Assembly (NCBI RefSeq): GCF_003046175.1
Contig: NZ_PZZM01000001.1
Span: 3,675,001-3,739,000 of the forward strand
Source of the DNA: Bosea sp. 124
GTDB taxonomy: Bacteria > Pseudomonadota > Alphaproteobacteria > Rhizobiales > Beijerinckiaceae
Direction: 5' to 3'
DNA length: 64,000 nucleotides
Part shown: piece after piece, positions 58,897-64,000 of the stretch
How the letters are laid out: every line of letters starts with the position of its first letter
Numbering within the stretch: the first letter of the stretch is position 1
Made by a program: the position numbers and the translations under genes
Notes under the pieces: model-generated
Seen by the model: the letters and a program-made list of their open reading frames with translations, nothing else
Databases searched by the model: none
Told to the model about the DNA's origin: nothing

Positions 58897-59799
58897 ATGC
58901 GGCATTCCCGGATTGCTGTTGTGGCGGTCGCCGCCCTGTTGGGTGTTTCCGTGGTCGCGACCGCCCAGACACGGGTCGCGCCACCGACCGCCGTCGAATC
59001 GGCGCCGCTGGCGCCTCCGCCGGGCGCGGCTGTGCCGGTCCAGGCCCAGCCTGCGCCGCTACCTCCCGCGCCCGTGCCGGATGTCGTGCCCGGCCCGCAA
59101 CCCGTCCAGCCGGCACCTGCGCCGCAGAGGCCTGTGACGCCCGAGCCAGTGCAGCCCGCGCCGACGCCGCAGGTGCCGCTCGAGCCCCAGCCGGTGCAGC
59201 CGCCTCCGAGCCTGCCGCCTCCGACCTTGCCCGCTCCTGGGCCGGTCCAGCCCGTCCAGCCGCCGACCCAGCAGCAGACTGGCGCACCCGATGCCAATGC
59301 GACGCTCGCCGGCAAGCGCGGCGATCCCAGCGATGTCGATCCGGTGCTGCTCGTTGCCAAGCCTGTACTGATGCTGTCCGGCTCAGCCAGTTGGGACGAG
59401 GGCTTCAAGCGCCTGACCGAGAGCTTCCGTATCCTGCGCCAGGAAGCGGCGAGGGCGCAGCTTCCGGTCGCGGGCAGGCCGCTGACGCTGTTCCTCGAAA
59501 CGGACGATCATGGCTTCCGCTACGAGGCGATGCTGCCGGTCGGCCAGGGGCCGGCGGGCGACAGGGCATCGAGCTTCGGCAACGGCGTTCGTCCGGGGCT
59601 GACGCCGGCGGGGCCTTCGCTGCGCTTCGTCCATGTCGCGCCCTATGACGACATCGATTCGACCTATGAGACGATCACCGCCTATCTCGAAGCCAAGAGC
59701 ATCACCGTGAAGGACGCGTTCCTTGAGGAATATGTCGGGGATCTCACCGATCCGGCCGATCCCAATCTCGAGATCAACGTCTACGTCCAGCCGCGATAG
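58897..59799 (+). CDS. Secreted proline-rich protein with GyrI-like domain
   Basis: A 300-residue protein in three parts. Residues 1-24 are a signal peptide (IAVVAVAALLGVSVVATAQ). Residues about 28-125 are a Pro/Gln/Val/Ala-rich linker built from PVQP, PAPAPQ and similar units, predicted to be extended and perhaps wall-spanning. Residues about 150-300 resemble a GyrI-like/AraC effector-binding domain (LTLFLETDDHGFRYEAMLPVG, and APYDDIDSTYETITAYLEAKSITVKDAFLEEYV). The combination is uncommon and its role unknown. ATG 58897 is preceded by AGGA at 8 bases. It is convergent with an MBL hydrolase. Confidence 0.78.
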   Translation: MRHSRIAVVAVAALLGVSVVATAQTRVAPPTAVESAPLAPPPGAAVPVQAQPAPLPPAPVPDVVPGPQPVQPAPAPQRPVTPEPVQPAPTPQVPLEPQPVQPPPSLPPPTLPAPGPVQPVQPPTQQQTGAPDANATLAGKRGDPSDVDPVLLVAKPVLMLSGSASWDEGFKRLTESFRILRQEAARAQLPVAGRPLTLFLETDDHGFRYEAMLPVGQGPAGDRASSFGNGVRPGLTPAGPSLRFVHVAPYDDIDSTYETITAYLEAKSITVKDAFLEEYVGDLTDPADPNLEINVYVQPR

Positions 59800-59819
59800 G
59801 GCCGATCAGGCTGGGTAGC

Positions 59820-60878
59820 TCAAGCCTGCCAGCTCAGGCCGGGCCGCATCGGTCTGAAGCGGTCCTCGGGCAGGCCGGCCTGCGCCAGCGCGGCGGCAAG
59901 TGCGGCCGGGGGCCGCTCGATCCCCTCGTCGGTGAGTTGAAAGGTGCCCCAGTGGTGGCCGAGCGCCTGCTCCGCCCCGAGCGCCAGCATCACCTTGACC
60001 GCCTCGTCCGGGTTCATGTGGTTGTCCGACATGAACCAGCGCGGCTCATAGGCGCCGATCGGCAGCACGGCGAGCCGGAACGGCCCGTGCTCGGCGCCGA
60101 GGCGCTCGTAGAGCGAGCCGTCATGATAGCCGGTGTCGCCGACATGGAAGATTTTCGTGCCGGTAGCCTCGATCACAAAGGAGCACCACAGCGCCATGCG
60201 CCGGTCGAAAGCGCCGCGCGCCGACCAGTGATAGCTCGGTGCCAGCGTGACCGAGACGGCCTCCGACAGCGCAAGACGGGCCTGCCAGTCATGCGCCTCC
60301 GCCGCGGCATCGGGGATACGAGCCCTGACGATGGTGTCATTGCCGAGCGGCATGATCATGCGCGGTCTGTCGCGCTCGTGCAGCCTTGCCAGCGTCTCGA
60401 TGTCGAGATGGTCGTAATGGTTGTGGGTGATCAGCACGACATCGATGCGCGGCAGGTCGTCGAAAGCGACGCCGGGTTCGTTCACGCGCCGGGGCCCGAC
60501 GAAGGAGAATGGGCTCGCCCGCTGCGAATAGACCGGGTCGACCAGCAGGTTGAGCCCGGCGACCTGATAAAGGAACGAGGCGTGGCCGAGATGGACGATG
60601 CGAACGCCGTCGACGCTGGCCGGCGGCGCATCCTGCGGCGGTGCCGGATAGCGCTCCGGAAAGGCCTCGCGCTCGCGCTTCGAGGTTTGCCATTTCAGCA
60701 CGTCCGCAAGGCCCTTGGTCACCGGCCTGCCGTCGGTGAAGACAAGGCCGTTGAAGTTCTCGGTCACCGGCCCCTGATAATAGGGGTTGCGGGAGCGCGA
60801 GATCGCGGCCCAGGCGGCTCCGGTCGAGCCGAGCAGGGCGGGGATACCGAGAAGGGAGAGCAGCTTGCGACGGTTCAT
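59820..60878 (-). CDS. MBL-fold metallohydrolase (Tat-exported)
   Basis: A 352-residue protein with a twin-arginine-like signal (NRRKLLSLLGIPALLGSTGAAWA) and a metallo-beta-lactamase fold. THNHYDHLDIETL is the HxHxDH zinc-binding motif, VRIVHLGHASFLYQVAGLNLLVDPVYSQRA the preceding strand pair, KIFHVGDTGYHDG a further metal loop, and PIGAYEPRWFMSDNHMNPDEAVKVML the C-terminal signature. It belongs to the NAPE-PLD/UlaG-like subgroup whose substrates are lipids or lactones. Its periplasmic location is predicted. Confidence 0.92.
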   Translation of the reverse strand: MNRRKLLSLLGIPALLGSTGAAWAAISRSRNPYYQGPVTENFNGLVFTDGRPVTKGLADVLKWQTSKREREAFPERYPAPPQDAPPASVDGVRIVHLGHASFLYQVAGLNLLVDPVYSQRASPFSFVGPRRVNEPGVAFDDLPRIDVVLITHNHYDHLDIETLARLHERDRPRMIMPLGNDTIVRARIPDAAAEAHDWQARLALSEAVSVTLAPSYHWSARGAFDRRMALWCSFVIEATGTKIFHVGDTGYHDGSLYERLGAEHGPFRLAVLPIGAYEPRWFMSDNHMNPDEAVKVMLALGAEQALGHHWGTFQLTDEGIERPPAALAAALAQAGLPEDRFRPMRPGLSWQA

Positions 60879-60925
60879 GCGGGAGAAGGTGGGGCTTCAC
60901 TCCCTGCGGTCAAGGCCGCGCGCCT

Positions 60926-61525
60926 TCACGGTCGCTTGACGGCGGTGGCGTGCAGCCAGCGCGTCGGCTCGCCATCATAACCTCCGCCCCAATCTTCGAT
61001 GAGATCGAGCCTCTGCCAGCGATCGACGCCGTAGGCGTCTTTCAGCCAGTCCGACGAGGGATAATTGTAATAACGGCCGAACCTGTCGCGGCCCTCGTCG
61101 GTGCCGGCCTTGAAGCTGGCATAGAACACGCCGCCCGGCTTCAGCGCGGCGTGGATGCGGGCAAGGATGCCTGGCAGTCCACTGCGCGGAACATGCAGCA
61201 GGCAGGCATTGGCAAAGACGCCGTCGAAGGCCGCCTGCGCGTCGATATCCTCGAAGAGCAGGACTGCGACCGGCCTGCCGAGGCGCTCGCTCGCTTGTGC
61301 GGCGAGTTCGGGCGAGCCGTCGGTCGGCACCAGGTCCAGCCCGCGCGCCAGCAATTCGACGCTGTCGTGGCCGCCGCCGCAGCCGAGTTCGAGCACGCGG
61401 CCGCCAGCGGGGAGGGCTGCGGCAAAGGCCGCGATCCGCGCGTGCTCGGCCTCGCGCGACCGGCCGGCATAGGCCTGCGCCTCGGCGGCGTAGAAATCGA
61501 GGGTGGCAGGGTCGCGGGCGGTCAT
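60926..61525 (-). CDS. Class I SAM-dependent methyltransferase (small, TehB-like)
   Basis: A 199-residue methyltransferase. RVLELGCGGGHDSVELLARG is motif I, VPTDGSPELAAQASERLG motif II, and LLFEDIDAQAAFDGVFANACLLHVPRSGLPGIL contains motif III and the post region. GGVFYASFKAGTDEGRDRFGRYYNYP is the C-terminal signature of the small Methyltransf_25/11 family. Substrate unknown. It lies 16 bases downstream of a LysE gene and 47 bases upstream of the MBL gene, all on the minus strand. Confidence 0.88.
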   Translation of the reverse strand: MTARDPATLDFYAAEAQAYAGRSREAEHARIAAFAAALPAGGRVLELGCGGGHDSVELLARGLDLVPTDGSPELAAQASERLGRPVAVLLFEDIDAQAAFDGVFANACLLHVPRSGLPGILARIHAALKPGGVFYASFKAGTDEGRDRFGRYYNYPSSDWLKDAYGVDRWQRLDLIEDWGGGYDGEPTRWLHATAVKRP

Positions 61526-61541
61526 GCGGTCACGCCTGTGA

Positions 61542-62168
61542 TCAGCGCGTACCGGAGCGGATCGCGACCGTCGCGATGCCGGCGCCGATCAGCAGGGTGC
61601 CGCCGGTCTTGTTGATGACGCTCAGGGCGCGCGGGCTCTTCACGACAGAGCGGGCGCGCGAGGCGACCAGCGCATAGCCGAAGGCGTTCGCAGCCGCCAG
61701 GGTCACGAAGGTCGCCTCGAAGATCAGCATCTGCGTCCAGAAATCGGCTTTCGGGTCGAGGAACTGCGGCAGGAAGGCGACGAAGAAGGTAATGCTCTTC
61801 GGGTTCAATGCCGTCACCAGCCAGGCATGGCCGAGCATGGTCCAGGGTGAGACCGCATCCTCGCGCGGTTTGGCATCGAGCGTTCCGCCGGCGCGGAACA
61901 GCTTGATGCCGAGCCAGATCAGATAAGCGGCGCCGACCCATTTCAGCGCCGTGAACACGGTCGCCGAGGCTGCCAGCAGCGCGCCGACGCCCAGCATGGA
62001 GAGCGTCATCGCGGTGAAGTCGCCCAATGCCACGCCGGCGGCGGTCGGCAGCGCCGTACGCCAGCCCTGGCCGAGCGCATAGGAGATGACCAGCAGGATG
62101 GTCGGGCCAGGGATCACGAGCAGGACGGCGGTGGCGGCGGCGAAGGCGGCCCAGGTTTCGAAGGTCAT
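61542..62168 (-). CDS. LysE-family amino-acid exporter
   Basis: A 208-residue six-helix exporter. FAAATAVLLVIPGPTILLVISYALGQGWRTALPTAAGVALGDF is the LysE/RhtB signature, with PGPT in the first helix, and MLGHAWLVTALNPKSITFFVAFLPQFLDPKADF is the central motif. It is a paralogue of the LysE gene at 39.3 kb, with little similarity outside the family motifs. Substrate unknown. First in a minus-strand run with a methyltransferase and MBL hydrolase. Confidence 0.92.
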   Translation of the reverse strand: MTFETWAAFAAATAVLLVIPGPTILLVISYALGQGWRTALPTAAGVALGDFTAMTLSMLGVGALLAASATVFTALKWVGAAYLIWLGIKLFRAGGTLDAKPREDAVSPWTMLGHAWLVTALNPKSITFFVAFLPQFLDPKADFWTQMLIFEATFVTLAAANAFGYALVASRARSVVKSPRALSVINKTGGTLLIGAGIATVAIRSGTR

Positions 62169-62252
62169 GGCGGACTCCGGGGTATCGAATGCCGCCGAGC
62201 CATCCCCAGGCGCGGACGTTTGTAAAGGGGGCGTCCCTACCCTGGCCGGGCG

Positions 62253-62825
62253 CTAACGCGGCTGCGCCCGGTTCGAGCCGAAATAGCCCGCTGGGCCAGC
62301 CGACATTTCGATACGCTTTTCCGGCTCGCCTGCTACGACGAGCGCCCACCACGCGCGGTATTGCGTCTGCGGGTCCTTGGCGAGGGCAATGCCGAAGCGC
62401 GTCGCCTCCTTCATCCGCAGATTGGCGTCGTGGCCGCCGGAGGCACGCCAGCCGGCGAAGGCTTCCTGCGTCGAATAATAGCCGCCTCCGAGGTTCTCGG
62501 CTGCGCGGGCGGCGTCGAGCCCCGCCGCGTGCACGCGCGAGGCGAAATTGCCTGCGGCATCATGCGAGAGCGCGTTCGCTTTCGCCATCGCGTCGGCCTG
62601 GCGCTGGGCCATCGCCGTCAGGACGGGATCGAGCCGGACCGGGCCGAGCCCATGACTGGCGCGATAAGCGTTGAAGATGCGGCCGGCCTCGGCAGGATCG
62701 AGCGTGACGGCGGCCAGCCGCTCGATAGCACGCGGATCGAGCGGCGTGGTGCGACGCGGCTCGCCGGCGCAGCCTGCGAGCATGGCGACGAGCGTGCAGG
62801 TCAGGGCGATCGCAGGTCCGTTCAT
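62253..62825 (-). CDS. CAP/SCP-domain lipoprotein (YkwD-like)
   Basis: A 190-residue protein with a lipoprotein signal: LVAMLAGCAGEP, lipidation expected on the Cys. The CAP domain shows IFNAYRASHGLGPVRLDPVLTAMAQRQADAMA, LSHDAAGNFASRVHAAG and AENLGGGYYSTQEAFAGW, with the conserved His/Glu pairs. Such proteins are envelope-associated; roles in cell-wall processes or stress have been proposed. ATG 62825 gives the lipobox at the right distance. It is divergent from the HD-GYP gene. Confidence 0.9.
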   Translation of the reverse strand: MNGPAIALTCTLVAMLAGCAGEPRRTTPLDPRAIERLAAVTLDPAEAGRIFNAYRASHGLGPVRLDPVLTAMAQRQADAMAKANALSHDAAGNFASRVHAAGLDAARAAENLGGGYYSTQEAFAGWRASGGHDANLRMKEATRFGIALAKDPQTQYRAWWALVVAGEPEKRIEMSAGPAGYFGSNRAQPR

Positions 62826-62993
62826 CGCGTTGCTGCCCTCTTGTCCACGCCACGTCGCGCCGAGCACGCAAACCACCGAAACATGGCGGGACTATCGCGA
62901 ATCCGTGGAGGTGGCTGGCATATGCATTGTTAAGGCGCGATATGCCAGATTTTCAGTAACGCTCTGCCGAGCTGACAGCGAATCTGGGCCACG

Positions 62994-64000
62994 ATGGCGC
63001 TTGAGATACGACTAGCGGAGATTCTCGGCTCGCTGAGCCGGGCGCTCGACCTCACGGAAGGCCAGCCGCCGGGCCACTGCGTCCGCTGTTGCTGGATCGG
63101 CGTCAATATTGGTCACACGCTTGGGTTGTCCGATGTCGATCTTCGTGATTTGTACTATATGCTTCTGCTGAAAGATCTGGGTTGCAGCAGCAATGCGGCG
63201 CGCATCTGCGACCTCTATCTCGCCGACGATCTCGCCTTCAAGAAAGACTTCAAGCTGCTCGACGGCAGCCTGCCGCAGGTGCTGCGCTTCGTCTTGTCCC
63301 ATACAGGTGCCCATGCCGGACTGGCCGAGCGCTTCCGCAGCGTGATCAACATCCTCCGCAATGGCGGCGAGATTGCGCGCGAGCTGATCGAGACGCGCTG
63401 CCAGCGCGGTGCGGACATTGCCCGCCAGATGCGATTCTCGGACGGCGTCGCGTCCGGCATCCTCGATCTCGACGAGCATTGGGACGGTGGCGGCAAGCCG
63501 CTCGGACGGGCCGGCGAATCCATCTCGCTCTCTGCGCGGATCGCTCTGCTGGCGCAGGTCGTCGACGTCTTTCATTCTGCCAGCGGGCCGGACGCCGCGC
63601 TGGCCGAGGCCAGCAACCGCTCGGGTCAGTGGTTCGATCCGGCCGTCGTGGCGGCGTTCGTCACGGTCGCGCAGAGCAAGCGCTTCTGGACGATGCTCGG
63701 CCGCGACGATCTTGAAGCGCATGTGCTGGCGATGGAGCCAGGGCAGGAAAAGGCGCTGGCGGACGAGGATTATCTCGACGACATCGCCCAGGCTTTCGCG
63801 CGCGTGATCGACGCGAAGAGCCCGTTCACGTCCGGGCATAGCGAGCGGGTCGCGGTGTTCAGCGACATGATCGCGGAGGAAATGGGGTTCGACGGCCGGC
63901 GCCGGCGCTGGCTCCGGCGAGCGGCGCTGCTGCACGATGTCGGTAAGCTCGGCGTCAGCAACAGCGTGCTCGACAAGAACGGTAAGCTCGACGAGGCCGA
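62994..64000 (+). CDS. HD/HD-GYP phosphodiesterase, 5' part, cut by the window end
   Basis: An open frame from ATG 62994 runs without a stop to the window end (335 codons). The first half begins HCVRCCWIGVNIGHTLGL and has LLLKDLGCSSNAARI, an HD fold in which the second metal pair reads Lys-Asp instead of His-Asp. The second half carries HSERVAVFSDMIAEEMG and LLHDVGKLGVSNSVLDKNGKLDE, an intact HD-GYP start, so the gene probably continues into a working cyclic-di-GMP phosphodiesterase domain. A Cys-rich N-terminus (CVRCC) is odd. Divergent from the CAP lipoprotein. Confidence 0.88.
   Translation, partial: MALEIRLAEILGSLSRALDLTEGQPPGHCVRCCWIGVNIGHTLGLSDVDLRDLYYMLLLKDLGCSSNAARICDLYLADDLAFKKDFKLLDGSLPQVLRFVLSHTGAHAGLAERFRSVINILRNGGEIARELIETRCQRGADIARQMRFSDGVASGILDLDEHWDGGGKPLGRAGESISLSARIALLAQVVDVFHSASGPDAALAEASNRSGQWFDPAVVAAFVTVAQSKRFWTMLGRDDLEAHVLAMEPGQEKALADEDYLDDIAQAFARVIDAKSPFTSGHSERVAVFSDMIAEEMGFDGRRRRWLRRAALLHDVGKLGVSNSVLDKNGKLDEA

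Noticed and set aside
1..64000. tRNA, rRNA or CRISPR features
   Set aside because: I looked for cloverleaf-like and regularly spaced repeats and saw none that I could support; a dedicated tRNA search would settle this.

Overview
The window is 64 kb of GC-rich, gene-dense chromosome from an alphaproteobacterium. It most likely belongs to Hyphomicrobiales near Bosea or related Bradyrhizobiaceae-like lineages. That placement is inference: it rests on the Omp25/RopB-type porin, TRAP transporters, HWE/HisKA_2-type kinase, CHASE3 kinase, DUF1488, LysE and SDR content, and on short dispersed palindromes typical of rhizobial intergenic DNA. I see no rRNA, tRNA, CRISPR array, prophage or origin.

Layout. 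1-10.8 kb is housekeeping and mixed metabolism: the pgeF 3' end, a chromene-carboxylate isomerase, SDR, LPS-type glycosyltransferase, porin with a strong terminator, GST, rlmJ, RNase T2, a PPOX flavoprotein, an orphan TRAP binding protein, an iron alcohol dehydrogenase and a DMT exporter. 10.9-15.1 kb holds an ArsR/SRPBCC pair behind an AT-rich palindromic promoter, an aldo/keto reductase, a GT14-type glycosyltransferase and several small proteins. 15.5-18.5 kb is a three-gene phosphorelay cluster. 18.5-25.9 kb is a MarR regulator plus a DctQMP TRAP operon, divergent from a fused HyuA-HyuB (5-oxoprolinase-type) enzyme. This is probably an uptake-plus-hydrolysis unit for a cyclic amide such as 5-oxoproline.

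26-37.5 kb carries a methyltransferase, two SDRs, an RraA-like aldolase, a chemoreceptor and a Dda/RecD-like helicase. It also carries an ECF sigma/anti-sigma operon divergent from a DUF4394 exported protein, with a striking inverted promoter-like motif between them, and a DUF1800/DUF1501 pair. 37.6-43 kb is a minus-strand stretch in which leuD and leuC are separated by five unrelated genes, followed by rplS with a textbook terminator. 44-49.6 kb is the accessory part: two different, apparently intact IS1182-type elements (one with a 4-bp target duplication) bracket motA-motB and a gene-poor stretch.

50-64 kb resumes normal density: an EF-G-like paralogue, fadD behind a 14-bp palindrome, a sulfite-oxidase-like molybdoenzyme, a Phd/PIN toxin-antitoxin pair behind a 17-bp perfect palindrome, mtaB-dapF, a proline-rich GyrI-like secreted protein, an MBL hydrolase, a methyltransferase, LysE, a CAP-domain lipoprotein and the 5' part of a tandem HD/HD-GYP phosphodiesterase cut by the window end.

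I did not find a clearly new defence or biosynthetic system. The most informative unexplained signals are the regulatory dyads (sigma/DUF4394, fadD, TRAP/oxoprolinase, ArsR), a shared palindromic repeat at 19.1 and 37.5 kb, the degenerate first HD domain at the right edge, and the IS-bracketed motor genes.
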